From Kiloniella spongiae (GTDB lineage Bacteria; Pseudomonadota; Alphaproteobacteria; Kiloniellales; Kiloniellaceae), in the NCBI RefSeq assembly GCF_001026905.1, contig NZ_LAQL01000006.1, forward strand, positions 186,001 through 250,000: a stretch of DNA of 64,000 nt, read 5' to 3'. The position numbers and the translations under genes were made by a program. The notes below the pieces were generated by a model that was not told the origin of the DNA, ran no database searches, and saw only the letters and a list, made by a program, of their open reading frames with translations. Position 1 is the stretch's first letter. Each line of letters begins with the position of its first letter. This document shows positions 34,110-41,852 of the stretch, one piece after another.

Positions 34110-34748
34110 ATGGACTTCCATCTCTTTCTTCTCTTTGCCACCACGACGGCTATCGTAATTTCCTCTCCGGGACCGTCTGCTATACTGGTTGTCTCTCAAG
34201 GGGCAAGTTACGGGTTGGCACGCGCGATATTTGGCATTATGGGAATTGCCGTTGGTGGCATGATTTATTTCACCCTGTCAGCAACCGGTATTGCGTCGCT
34301 TATACTTACATCCACGTTTGTCTTTTCGACCATTAAATGGATTGGTGTCGCTTTTCTGCTCTATCTCGGCCTCAAAGCGTTATTCAGCAAGTCGGCGCTT
34401 ATAAACATCACCCCAGAAAAGGGACAGAAAACGCGCTCTGCTTTATTTCTGCAGGGCCTGTTCATCATGGTATCAAACCCCAAAGCCATGCTGTTCTTCA
34501 CAGCAATTCTACCGCAATTTATTGATCTTGAGCGTCCAATCGCACCGCAAATCCTGATCATGGGGGCAACAACCTATGCCCTTCAAATACCAATATATAG
34601 CGCCTATGCCTATATGGGTGAACGGATTACCCGCAGCGGCATTAAAGGTGGAATTAAAGCATGGTTTGCCAGCGCTCTGAATAAATTTGCCGGGGCAGCC
34701 CTGATCTTTGCCGGGTTAAAGATGATTGGTGTCACGATCAGCAAGTAA
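34110..34748 (+). CDS. LysE/RhtB-family amino acid exporter
   Basis: A 212-aa inner-membrane protein with about six helices. The family signature is ATTTAIVISSPGPSAILVVS near the N-terminus, followed by GIMGIAVGGMIYFTLSATGI and the FIMVSNPKAMLFFTAILPQF segment. Members export amino acids or homoserine lactone-like metabolites. It is one of three LysE-type genes in the window. A G/C-containing hairpin with T-run follows within 15 bases. Confidence 0.88.
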   Translation: MDFHLFLLFATTTAIVISSPGPSAILVVSQGASYGLARAIFGIMGIAVGGMIYFTLSATGIASLILTSTFVFSTIKWIGVAFLLYLGLKALFSKSALINITPEKGQKTRSALFLQGLFIMVSNPKAMLFFTAILPQFIDLERPIAPQILIMGATTYALQIPIYSAYAYMGERITRSGIKGGIKAWFASALNKFAGAALIFAGLKMIGVTISK

Positions 34749-34760
34749 ACAGAACAAAAA

Positions 34761-34798
34761 AAGAGGCCCGGATAACAAAATATCCGAACCCCTTTTCT
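34761..34798 (+). terminator. Terminator after the LysE-type gene
   Basis: AAGAGGCCCGGATA (34761–34774) and TATCCGAACCCCTTTT (34781–34796) form a stem with small internal mismatches (CGGATA/TATCCG perfect at the loop end), followed by T-rich sequence. Confidence 0.65.
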
Positions 34799-34826
34799 TA
34801 TTTATCACATCATCTGAAAATCAACT

Positions 34827-35735
34827 TTAGTTTTGCAGTCTTAGATATTCAAAAGCAAAAAGACTGTTACCGGATTTTTTGTTGTAATATTGGCAGTAAA
34901 GCTTTTCACCCTGTGCCGGGGCCAATGTACTGGTGTTTGCCAAGACACTCAGCATGGTTTTACCGCGTGCATCCAGATTTTTCTTCCAGGCAGAACTACG
35001 ACTGCTGTTACTGCCTTCAGCACATTCCGCAACATTTTCAGAGTTGCCACAATGTAGCATCATGTCTTTGCCGCTTAGCACGTTCACTGTGTAGGGGTAT
35101 TCGGTTTTTGGCTCGCTCGCCCCGACAACACCTGCGCCCGGATTGCCGGATTTAATGCACTGCATTTCCCAATCATTGGAACTGCCCAAGGCATCAAGCT
35201 TTTTTTCGTCAACTTCCATATAGGCAATCTCGCGAGAATTAAGCGACGGTAGAATACACCCATTGCTCAAAGCCTCTGTGCGGCGATTGATCAAGCCCGA
35301 CCGCTTTTCATTGCTAAAGCCCTGTTGAAACGTATAGTCCCCCAATGTTCCAATCGTAATCTTTTCCGGCTTTAAAGCAGCGCATTTGGTCATAGCGACC
35401 AAATCTGAAGATGGTGTACCTAACTTTGGTGTTTGCCCTGCCGCCGCGACCTCTGTCGAAGATGACGTGGTTGTCTGAGCTCCGCTTTTTTTAGGTGCCC
35501 CAGTTTGGGTTACACCCGTTATCACTTCTTTTTTCCCCGCCTCAAGTACTTTGGTAGCTTCTTCAGTGGCTTCATTTTCCAGATTGTTCTTTAACTTCTG
35601 GAAAAGACTGCCCCCTGCCTGCGCTGTTCCTGAAATTCCAAGGGCGCCAACCAAAAGCAATGTGCTTAAAACCGTGCCTTTTGACAGGCCGTTTTTCGCA
35701 AGTGATGATGCCTTGAAAGTGTGACGGTAATACAT
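34827..35735 (-). CDS. Secreted protein of unknown function
   Basis: A 302-aa protein I do not recognise. The N-terminus is a signal peptide (GTVLSTLLLVGALGISGTAQ, cleavage after AQA). Next comes a charged helix (GGSLFQKLKNNLENEATEEA), a Ser/Thr-rich linker (GAQTTTSSSTEVAAAGQTP) and a C-terminal domain with five or six cysteines (CAALKPEK, NGCILPS, EMQCIK, MLHCGNSENVAECAEG, LYCQYYNKK) that probably form disulfides in the periplasm. AAAGGAATAG precedes the ATG. A strong hairpin lies only ~33 bases upstream of the start. Confidence 0.75.
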   Translation of the reverse strand: MYYRHTFKASSLAKNGLSKGTVLSTLLLVGALGISGTAQAGGSLFQKLKNNLENEATEEATKVLEAGKKEVITGVTQTGAPKKSGAQTTTSSSTEVAAAGQTPKLGTPSSDLVAMTKCAALKPEKITIGTLGDYTFQQGFSNEKRSGLINRRTEALSNGCILPSLNSREIAYMEVDEKKLDALGSSNDWEMQCIKSGNPGAGVVGASEPKTEYPYTVNVLSGKDMMLHCGNSENVAECAEGSNSSRSSAWKKNLDARGKTMLSVLANTSTLAPAQGEKLYCQYYNKKSGNSLFAFEYLRLQN

Positions 35736-35768
35736 AACCCGACTATTCCTTTTACGGTAAAAATAAAT

Positions 35769-35809
35769 AACCCTGACAGGACATTGGAAATCCTTGTCCT
35801 GTCAGGGTT
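35769..35809 (-). terminator. Perfect 15-bp hairpin with T-rich tail on the minus strand
   Basis: AACCCTGACAGGACA (35769–35783) and TGTCCTGTCAGGGTT (35795–35809) are exact inverted repeats with an 11-base loop. On the minus strand the stem is followed by a U-rich stretch, as in a rho-independent terminator. It lies between repeat R1 and the start of the secreted protein gene, so it ends the transcript of the NTF2-like gene or works as an attenuator of the next gene. Confidence 0.85.
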
Positions 35810-35860
35810 ACAACGCAGAGCGCGTTTTATTCCCGCCATTAGAAAATAATTTAGATTTAT

Positions 35861-36064
35861 TACCGCCCCTCAAGAGGATGTATTGCGCTCAAACGCCGCG
35901 CATGCTTGTCCTCGTATTAACTCGGGCGTCCACTTGGACTTGCCAAATTGCGGAAAACAATTTGGTGTTGGCTCTAACCAGATCATAAAAAGGATCTGGC
36001 AAGTGCGACCGCACGCCCGGAACGAAGTGAGGACCAGCCTCAGTGACGCTTGAACGAAATAAAG
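35861..36064. repeat. Palindromic repeat R1 (full-length element)
   Basis: A ~200-base imperfect palindrome. The left arm contains GTATTGCGCTCAAACGCC, GCGCATGCTTGTCCTCG and ACTCGGGCGTCC; the right arm is its inverted counterpart (GGAACGAAGTGAGGACCAGC). The core holds two hairpins, CCAAATTG/CAATTTGG and CCAGATC/GGATCTGG. It ends 10 bases from the stop codon of the minus-strand gene at 36074. Confidence 0.9.
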
Positions 36065-36073
36065 TTCTAAGCG

Positions 36074-36565
36074 TTAATTTTTAGGCAAAAGGTGATTTGC
36101 AAAGGGATTGTCTATCACCATCAACCACCTACCATCAGGTTGTTTACGCAGCACCACAACAGAAAATCCGCTTTGTTCAATGGGCGAGCCATCTGGTGCC
36201 AGTCCTGACATCTTCCAGGTTGAGGAGTGAATAGCAATATCATCAGCCTGAATAATCTCATGACCGGTAATCGTAATCTTGGGATTTATGGCTATGAACT
36301 GCTTGAAAGCTTCTCGTAACGCTGGTGTGCCCTTGGCGGTGATTCCGGGCTCCCCAACCAAAACACCGTCTGGCTCAAAGGTAGCGAGCACACCTTCTAT
36401 ATCACCTGCAGCAACAGCCGCGTTATTTGTTTCGATTACGGTGTGAATCTGATTCTGTTCCATAATTTTATTTTCCTGACTATCTTGCGATTGAGCGTGG
36501 GTTGACTGTGTGCCGAGCAGAAAAACTGCAAGGCAAAATAATCTTTGAAAGGCTATTGGTTTCAT
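36074..36565 (-). CDS. Secreted SnoaL/NTF2-like protein (SgcJ/EcaC-type)
   Basis: A 163-aa protein with a signal peptide (LFCLAVFLLGTQSTHAQ) followed by one NTF2-like domain: VIETNNAAVAAGDIEGVLAT, FEPDGVLVGEPGITAKGTPA, LREAFKQFIAI and IEQSGFSVVVLRKQPDGRWL. The family has a cone-shaped fold used for many small-ligand and isomerase roles; no catalytic residues can be assigned. It lies downstream of a YafY-type regulator on the same strand with a 60-bp gap, and repeat R1 occupies its 3' flank. Confidence 0.82.
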   Translation of the reverse strand: MKPIAFQRLFCLAVFLLGTQSTHAQSQDSQENKIMEQNQIHTVIETNNAAVAAGDIEGVLATFEPDGVLVGEPGITAKGTPALREAFKQFIAINPKITITGHEIIQADDIAIHSSTWKMSGLAPDGSPIEQSGFSVVVLRKQPDGRWLMVIDNPFANHLLPKN

Positions 36566-36625
36566 GTGTGTTCCTCTGGTTATGGAAGAACACTAACCCG
36601 CACACATGTCAGAAAATGGCAGTAG

Positions 36626-37321
36626 TCACTTTGGGGAATTTTCACACGATTCAGCTTCACGCCAAAGCTTTATAAGATCGTGACGACGACGAGGATATCG
36701 TGTTGGTATTTCACAAAGGCTTTCAATGCGATCTGTGCGAAAATGCCGTATATCGTCCCTTAACTCGCACCACGCCGAAATAAGGCGTCCCCCATTAAAG
36801 TAAATCAAAAAGAACGGCCATATAACGCGCTCGGAACTTTTACCCGCGCCATCGCGATAGTGAACAAGCAGCTTCCGTTCGTTTTGGATTGTCTGCCTCA
36901 CCACCGTCATATCAATTGTCTCTTGATGAGGTGGTTCGCCTTGCCCCACAACGGCATATTGAGCTTCAACGCGATCAACAAGTTCGATCGGCATAACCGC
37001 TGTCAATCTTGCCATCGCTTTTCGGGCTGCTTCAGCCAACGGCGCTTCGGCCTTATCCGCCACCCAGAGTGACCCGAGAACCAATGCATCCACTTCTTCT
37101 GCCGTGAACATCACCGGCGGCAAAAGGAAACCCGGACGCAGAACATAGCCAACACCGGGTTCCCCTTCGATGCCTGCCCCCAGCGCCCGCAGGGACGCGA
37201 TATCCCGATAGAGCGTCCGGATTGATATGCCCAATGCTTGCGCCAGATCATTCCCCGAAACGGGACGGCGATGGCGTCTGAATTCCTCTATCAAGCTCAA
37301 AAGTCGTTCTGCGCGTGAAAT
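36626..37321 (-). CDS. YafY-type HTH/WYL transcriptional regulator, apparent ATT start
   Basis: A 231-aa regulator: HTH_11 domain (SRAERLLSLIEEFRRHRRPV, ALGISIRTLYRDIASLRALG) and WYL domain (ERKLLVHYRDGAGKSSERVI, WPFFLIYFNGGRLISAWCEL). The frame opens at a TTG (37357), but that codon lies in repeat R2 and has no ribosome site. AGGGGAGG (37327–37334) sits five bases before an in-frame ATT at 37321, and starting there gives M-SRAERLL, the canonical start of the family. ATT initiation is rare and is a known device for autoregulation. It probably controls the NTF2-like gene or neighbours. Confidence 0.8.
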   Translation of the reverse strand: MSRAERLLSLIEEFRRHRRPVSGNDLAQALGISIRTLYRDIASLRALGAGIEGEPGVGYVLRPGFLLPPVMFTAEEVDALVLGSLWVADKAEAPLAEAARKAMARLTAVMPIELVDRVEAQYAVVGQGEPPHQETIDMTVVRQTIQNERKLLVHYRDGAGKSSERVIWPFFLIYFNGGRLISAWCELRDDIRHFRTDRIESLCEIPTRYPRRRHDLIKLWREAESCENSPK

Positions 37322-37344
37322 ACTAACCTCCCCTGAAGTAATGT

Positions 37345-37567
37345 TACCGTCCCTCAAGAGGACGTATTGCGCTCAACCGCCGCGCATGCTTGTCCTCGTA
37401 TTAACTCGGGCGTCCGGTCGGACTTGCCAGATCCTAAATAGGATCTGGTTAGAGCTAACACCAAATTGCTTTCCACAATTTGGTAAGTTCAAGTGGACGC
37501 CCGGAACGAAGTGAGGACCAGCATTAGTGGCACTTGAACGAGAATACGTCTTCTTCAAGAGACGGTA
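37345..37567. repeat. Palindromic repeat R2 (full length, core inverted)
   Basis: A 223-base element with both termini preserved (TACCGTCCCTCAAGAGGACG on the left, the inverted form ending GAGACGGTA on the right). The core hairpins come in the order CCAGATCC/GGATCTGG then CCAAATTG/CAATTTGG, the reverse of R1 and R5. It begins inside the upstream flank of the YafY gene and ends 12 bases from the cupin stop codon. Confidence 0.92.
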
Positions 37568-37579
37568 AAAATAAAATCT

Positions 37580-38065
37580 TTATTTTTTACCGACAGAGCC
37601 AGTGGGGGTTTCGATGTTTTCTTTGTCCACCAGCTGCCATGGTTTGCCGTCTTCCCGGAAAATCCGTTTATCCTTGTGCGGATAATCAGCCATGTCAAAG
37701 GCAAGCCGTTGGCCCACAACGATGCATTTCAGGGTTTCAGTGCCTGTATTCGTGATCCCGTGGGCCTCACCACCAGCACGGTAGCCGATAAAATCACCTT
37801 CATTAATCTGATATTCTTCATCACCAATATAGGCCGTAGCTGTGCCGGACAGAACATAGACACATTCATCTTCGTGGTAGTGTACGTGGTATTCCGTTGT
37901 CTCCCGGCCCGGTTCGACCGCTATGATATGAAAGCCAAGACCCGTCAGGCCTGTCAGATCACCAAGGGATTTGTTGGTGCGTATCGCATTGGGGTTGAGA
38001 AAATGCTCTTTCTCCGTGCCCTGCATCTGTTCGATTTCATGTTTTTTAATCAGATAGTTTTTCAT
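37580..38065 (-). CDS. Cupin-domain protein
   Basis: A 161-aa single-cupin protein. The first cupin motif is visible as EYHVHYHEDECVYVLSGTAT (metal-binding H-x-H-x3-E), and the second as GDFIGYRAGGEAHGITN, with the final His ligand. It probably binds a metal ion and either isomerises, oxidises or just senses a small molecule. It lies downstream of the cysteine-hydrolase-like gene with a ~40-bp gap, and R2 fills its 3' side. Confidence 0.85.
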   Translation of the reverse strand: MKNYLIKKHEIEQMQGTEKEHFLNPNAIRTNKSLGDLTGLTGLGFHIIAVEPGRETTEYHVHYHEDECVYVLSGTATAYIGDEEYQINEGDFIGYRAGGEAHGITNTGTETLKCIVVGQRLAFDMADYPHKDKRIFREDGKPWQLVDKENIETPTGSVGKK

Positions 38066-38107
38066 AGCTCCCCCATATTATTGTCTTTTTACAGCAAAGA
38101 TCTGTGT

Positions 38108-38671
38108 CTAAGCGTCCAATACCTGTGCTGCCTTGATGACCTGACAGTACTCACCATCCATGTTGGCAAGTGACATATCATGGACCTCCTGCGCTGATCG
38201 CAGGGTGCCGCTGTAGTCGGGAAAGGCAAAGGTAAAACAGGCGTCTTCTATCAGATAAGTGCTAAAACCGAGATTACCAGCATGACGCACCGTTGCTTCC
38301 ACAGAATTGTTGGTAATCACGCCCATCATCACAAGGGTATCAACCCCCTGATCCCGGAGCATTTGCTCCAACCCTGTGCCGATAAAAGCAGAATTAGCAG
38401 CTTTACCAATCACTGTTTCATCAGATCGGGGCATAACCTCGAGCTTAAAACCATGAGTTTCTACCCCCGGCGCGTAAGTAGAATCAGCGTGCACACTATC
38501 GTGCCGGATATGAAAAACAGGGCGCTTGGTATCGCGCCAGTGCTTCAACACAGCCGCCATGTTTTCTTCCGCACCCGGATTGTTTCTCGGCCCATGCTGA
38601 GACCAGAAAGCTTCATCAATAGCCCGCTGCACATCAATAATAACAAGTGCCGTGTTTGTGGGAAATTTCAT
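38108..38671 (-). CDS. Isochorismatase/cysteine-hydrolase-family protein with Ser at the nucleophile position
   Basis: A 187-aa alpha/beta hydrolase of the nicotinamidase–isochorismatase superfamily. Asp13 (ALVIIDVQRAID) and Lys90 (VIGKAANSAFIG) of the catalytic triad are present, and the cis-peptide strand GVITNNSVEATVRHAGNLGF has Ser123 where cysteine hydrolases have Cys. With Ser there, amidase chemistry through a thioester is unlikely; an isochorismatase-like, acid-catalysed or unknown reaction is more probable. It is followed by the cupin gene in one unit. Confidence 0.83.
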   Translation of the reverse strand: MKFPTNTALVIIDVQRAIDEAFWSQHGPRNNPGAEENMAAVLKHWRDTKRPVFHIRHDSVHADSTYAPGVETHGFKLEVMPRSDETVIGKAANSAFIGTGLEQMLRDQGVDTLVMMGVITNNSVEATVRHAGNLGFSTYLIEDACFTFAFPDYSGTLRSAQEVHDMSLANMDGEYCQVIKAAQVLDA

Positions 38672-38714
38672 TAAAAGACCTTTTAAAATCGTTCAAACGC
38701 CACTAAGGGATTTG

Positions 38715-38820
38715 TACCGCTTCTCAAGAAAGCGTATTGCGCTCAAGCGCCGCGCATGCTGGTCCTCGCTCCGCTGCGGGCGTCCGGCCGGACTTGCCAA
38801 ATCAAGAATTTGATTTGGTT
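38715..38820. repeat. Palindromic repeat R3 (half unit)
   Basis: One arm of the R family: TACCGCTTCTCAAGAAAGCG, TATTGCGCTCAAGCGCC, GCGCATGCTGGTCCTCGC, ending in the hairpin CCAAATCAA-gaa-TTTGATTTGG (38797–38818). It lies just 3' of the minus-strand LysE-type gene. Confidence 0.9.
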
Positions 38821-38850
38821 GGTGCCTATTCCATTCTCATATGAGTTTCA

Positions 38851-39486
38851 TTAAAACCGCCTTATCGCATCGTAGGCTGCGCCAACGCCGAGCAAGGTAA
38901 AGGTTGCGCCAAAGACACCTGTAATCTGTCGCCGCGCAGCCACAAATTTCTGAACAACAAAATCCGTAGAAAAAACTGTCGCGGTAATCGTATGGCCCGA
39001 CACACCAAAAACAAGACAAACAGCAAGGATTTCTATCAATAATTCATTCGAAGCATCGGCGGGTACAAAAGCCGTTAAAACAGAGCCAAAGAATAATGCC
39101 GCCTTGGGGTTTGTCGCGCAGATTATAAAGCCGGACCGGAAGGCTTTAAAACCAGAGTCATCAGAATGATACAAAGACATATCCCCATTGGACATAGTGA
39201 AAACGCTTCTAAAAGCCTTGAAACCCAACCAGAGCAAATACCCCGCCCCCATCAGCCGGAGACCAAGCACCACTTGGGGGAAGAGGTCAAACAGGGCAAT
39301 CACACCCAGAACAGCCAGGATTGCCCAGATAAAACTCGCCAGCGAAATGCCCAACCCCGTTAACACACCATTCCGCCGCCCCTGACTGAGCGATGCACTC
39401 ATCACGGCAAACATGTTTGGCCCCGGCGATAGCCAGCCCATGATATTCACAAGAGCAATGGTGGAAAGAACACTGAAAGTATCCAT
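38851..39486 (-). CDS. LysE/RhtB-family exporter
   Basis: A ~210-aa inner-membrane exporter starting MDTFSVLSTIALVNIMGWLS, then PGPNMFAVMSASLSQGRRNG, the LysE signature, and FIICATNPKAALFFGSVLTA. The frame stays open upstream to 39681, but that extension is made of repeat DNA (R4a/R4b); 39486 gives the family start. It is bracketed by repeats on both sides. The adjacent minus-strand LysR-type gene could be its regulator. Substrate unknown. Confidence 0.87.
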   Translation of the reverse strand: MDTFSVLSTIALVNIMGWLSPGPNMFAVMSASLSQGRRNGVLTGLGISLASFIWAILAVLGVIALFDLFPQVVLGLRLMGAGYLLWLGFKAFRSVFTMSNGDMSLYHSDDSGFKAFRSGFIICATNPKAALFFGSVLTAFVPADASNELLIEILAVCLVFGVSGHTITATVFSTDFVVQKFVAARRQITGVFGATFTLLGVGAAYDAIRRF

Positions 39487-39514
39487 CGGGCTGAGAATTC
39501 CTTTTGTTTTTTTG

Positions 39515-39620
39515 TACCGCTTCTCAAGAAAGCGTATTGCGCTCAGACACCGCGCATGCTGGTCCTCGCTTTGCTGCGGGCGTCCGGTCGGACTTGCCAG
39601 ATTGAGGGGGGTCAATCTGG
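39515..39620. repeat. Palindromic repeat R4a (half unit)
   Basis: Same arm as R3 (TACCGCTTCTCAAGAAAGCG; GCGCATGCTGGTCCTCGC) ending in its own hairpin CCAGATTG-aggggggt-CAATCTGG (39597–39620). It is directly followed by R4b in the same orientation. Confidence 0.9.
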
Positions 39621-39625
39621 TTTTG

Positions 39626-39740
39626 TACCGTCCTTTAAGAGACGTATTGCGCTCAGACGCCGCGCATGCTTGTCCTCGCATAAGCTCGGGCGCCCACTTA
39701 TAGTTTCTGTCACGCTTGCCAAATCAAAGGTTTGATTTGG
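39626..39740. repeat. Palindromic repeat R4b (half unit)
   Basis: Starts TACCGTCCTTTAAGAGACG, continues with GCGCATGCTTGTCCTCGC and CTCGGGCGCCCACTT, carries a short insertion, and ends in the hairpin CCAAATCAAA-gg-TTTGATTTGG. Located 3' of the minus-strand LysR gene (stop at 39809). The stretch 39741–39808 shows no further feature. Confidence 0.85.
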
Positions 39741-39808
39741 AGGTAACCAGTTTGTTACCTAAACACTGTAATTTCAACCCACTCAAGCAAAAAAGGAGAC
39801 AATGTCTC

Positions 39809-40711
39809 CTAGATAAAATGGTTTTCGGGTAGGTTGAATTTTTCCACCATGAAGTCCACAAAGACGCGGACTTTAGGAGACAGGTGGCGGCCCGGGGGGT
39901 AGATGGCGTAGATGGCGCTGTCGGGGACGTGGTAGTCGGGCAGGACTTCGACGATATGGGCTTTGCGGATGGCCGGGCCAACCAGCCAGAGGGGGAGCAA
40001 GCTAATGCCCATGTTCTTACAGGTCAGATCCATAATGACTTCGGGGTTGTTGGTTTCCACTGCGCCACTGACATGGACCAGCTCTTCCCCGTCCGGCCCT
40101 TCAAAACGCCAGTCATTGCGAAAGGCGCGCGAAGCATAGATCAGACAATCATGACTTTCCAGATCTTTCGGGTGCTTTGGCGCACCGTGTTTTTTGAGGT
40201 AATCCGGCGAGGCACAGACCACACGACGGTTTGCCGCCAGCTTGCGCGCGATCAGACTGGAATCTTCCAGATCCCCGATACGCACAGCTAGGTCATAGCC
40301 CTCGCTAAGCAGATCCACAAAGCGATCTTGCAAATTCAGATCCAGTTTCATTTCCGGATAGAGGGTCATAAATTCGGGAATAAGTTCAGTAATCCACAGA
40401 CGCCCGAAAGCCACGGGCACATTGATTTTCAAGGTTCCACGCGGCGCGGCATGCAGGTTTGCCACCGCATCTTCGGCCTCTTCCACGTCGACCAAAATCT
40501 GACAGCAACGCTCATAAAAGCCTTTACCAACCTCGGTCAGAGAAAGGTGGCGGGTCGTGCGATTAAAAAGCCGCGCCCCAAGGCGATCTTCCAACCGCCC
40601 GACCTGCTTGCTCACAGCAGAAGGCGTCAAAGAAGCCGCCCGCGCAGCCGCCGAAAAGCTGCCCTCGTTCACCACCTTCACAAAGATGCCCATCGCCGAA
40701 AGATTATCCAT
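39809..40711 (-). CDS. LysR-family transcriptional regulator
   Basis: A 300-aa regulator of the CrgA-like group. The winged helix is MGIFVKVVNEGSFSAAARAA, SLTPSAVSKQVGRLEDRLGA, RLFNRTTRHLSLTEVGKGFY; the effector domain begins GTLKINVPVAFGRLWITELI and ends in typical SPKVRVFVDFMVEKF. The 5' end of this gene is partly duplicated at 42905–42936, on the far side of the TIR module. It may regulate the LysE-type gene downstream, with R4a/R4b between them. Confidence 0.92.
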   Translation of the reverse strand: MDNLSAMGIFVKVVNEGSFSAAARAASLTPSAVSKQVGRLEDRLGARLFNRTTRHLSLTEVGKGFYERCCQILVDVEEAEDAVANLHAAPRGTLKINVPVAFGRLWITELIPEFMTLYPEMKLDLNLQDRFVDLLSEGYDLAVRIGDLEDSSLIARKLAANRRVVCASPDYLKKHGAPKHPKDLESHDCLIYASRAFRNDWRFEGPDGEELVHVSGAVETNNPEVIMDLTCKNMGISLLPLWLVGPAIRKAHIVEVLPDYHVPDSAIYAIYPPGRHLSPKVRVFVDFMVEKFNLPENHFI

Positions 40712-40913
40712 ATGCCTGCCCTGAGTCAGAATTTATTTGTGACATAGGGGAATAGATAACAGGTATTTTATAATCTGTAATGATGATTTTGGAATATAAA
40801 TATAGATAAATCAGTTTAAACATACATTATTACTCGCAATAATGGTATGAGAACACTAAACTAAACCTAATGAGTTCCCTATCGAAATAAATATGCTCTA
40901 AGGCAATACCGAC

Positions 40914-41852
40914 TTGAAAACATTCATATCTTATTCTCACAAGGACGCTTCTGTTCTTGAGAGATTACATACTCACCTAGCTCCTCTTAAAAGAGATAAA
41001 ATTATTGAAACTTGGTATGATAGAGATATTCTTGCAGGTAGTGACTTAGACAATGAAATCTCTAATAAGCTAAATAATAGTGAACTATTTTTATTACTCA
41101 TAAGCCCAGATTTTCTTGCATCTGATTACTGTTATAATAAAGAAATGCATGTCGCTTTAGAGAAACATCAAACAGGGAAAGCAAGAGTAATTCCAATAAT
41201 TATAGAGCCATGTGACTGGCTTACTTCTCCTTTAAGAGCTCTTAAGGCTCTTCCTCGCGATGGCATCCCTGTAAGTGATTGGATAAACCCAAATACGGCC
41301 TTTTTGGACATTACAAAAGAGTTAAGATCTCTAGCTCAAGAGCCTATAAAGAAAACACAAACTCCAGAAATAAATCGGAATACCATCACCAATAACTCTC
41401 AAACACGTAAATATAGAGTTACTCGTAGCTTTGATGAAATAGATAAAACAAAATTTAGAGATCATTCTTTTATCGTTATTAAAAATTACTTTGAAAAAGC
41501 CATTGCTGAAATTGATCACGTCGAAGGTATCCGAGGCCATTTTTCTATGGCAAGTTCTTCTAGTTTTGGGTGTACAGTTATTAACAAAGAACGAAACGGT
41601 CTAGCCTCTCATTTGACCGTGCATCAAGGAGGGACTTTTTTAGCAGTTGGTGACATTTATTTTTCCTACACAGAAAATGCACCAGAGGGTTCAGCCAATG
41701 GTTATTTCAGTATAGATACCACTGAATATGACTTATTCCTCAAGCCATCAATATTTGATCACCAAATAACAAACACTGAACTATCGCCAGAATCAGCCGC
41801 AGAATTATTATGGACGAGTTTTATAAAAAAAGCAGGAATAGATTATGACTGA
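40914..41852 (+). CDS. TIR-domain protein (probable NAD-cleaving defence effector)
   Basis: A 312-aa cytosolic protein. Residues 1–~140 form a TIR domain: TFISYSHKDASVLERL, LLLISPDFLASDYCYNKEMH with the catalytic-type Glu77, and a final VSDWINPN segment. Such domains degrade NAD in many antiphage systems. The C-terminal ~145 residues (RSFDEIDKTKFRDHSFIVIK, NYFEKAIAEIDHVEGIRGHF, ASHLTVHQGGTFLAVGDIYF) form a beta-rich domain I cannot name, probably the sensor or target-binding part. It starts at TTG with AAGG upstream. Base composition is far richer in A+T than its neighbours, a sign of transfer. Confidence 0.83.
   Translation: MKTFISYSHKDASVLERLHTHLAPLKRDKIIETWYDRDILAGSDLDNEISNKLNNSELFLLLISPDFLASDYCYNKEMHVALEKHQTGKARVIPIIIEPCDWLTSPLRALKALPRDGIPVSDWINPNTAFLDITKELRSLAQEPIKKTQTPEINRNTITNNSQTRKYRVTRSFDEIDKTKFRDHSFIVIKNYFEKAIAEIDHVEGIRGHFSMASSSSFGCTVINKERNGLASHLTVHQGGTFLAVGDIYFSYTENAPEGSANGYFSIDTTEYDLFLKPSIFDHQITNTELSPESAAELLWTSFIKKAGIDYD

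Noticed and set aside
33960-34199. Minus-strand Arg/Lys-rich frame overlapping the LysE-type start
   Set aside because: Antisense to a well-supported gene and of biased composition; no ribosome site or recognisable fold.
37227-37514. Plus-strand open frames running through the repeats (also near 35794–35988 and 45439–45798)
   Set aside because: They are by-products of the repeat sequence lying open in several frames and antisense to real genes; no ribosome site or family match.
38851-39681. A 276-codon frame for the LysE-type gene starting at 39681
   Set aside because: The first ~65 codons are repeat DNA (R4a/R4b) read in frame; the family N-terminus begins at 39486.
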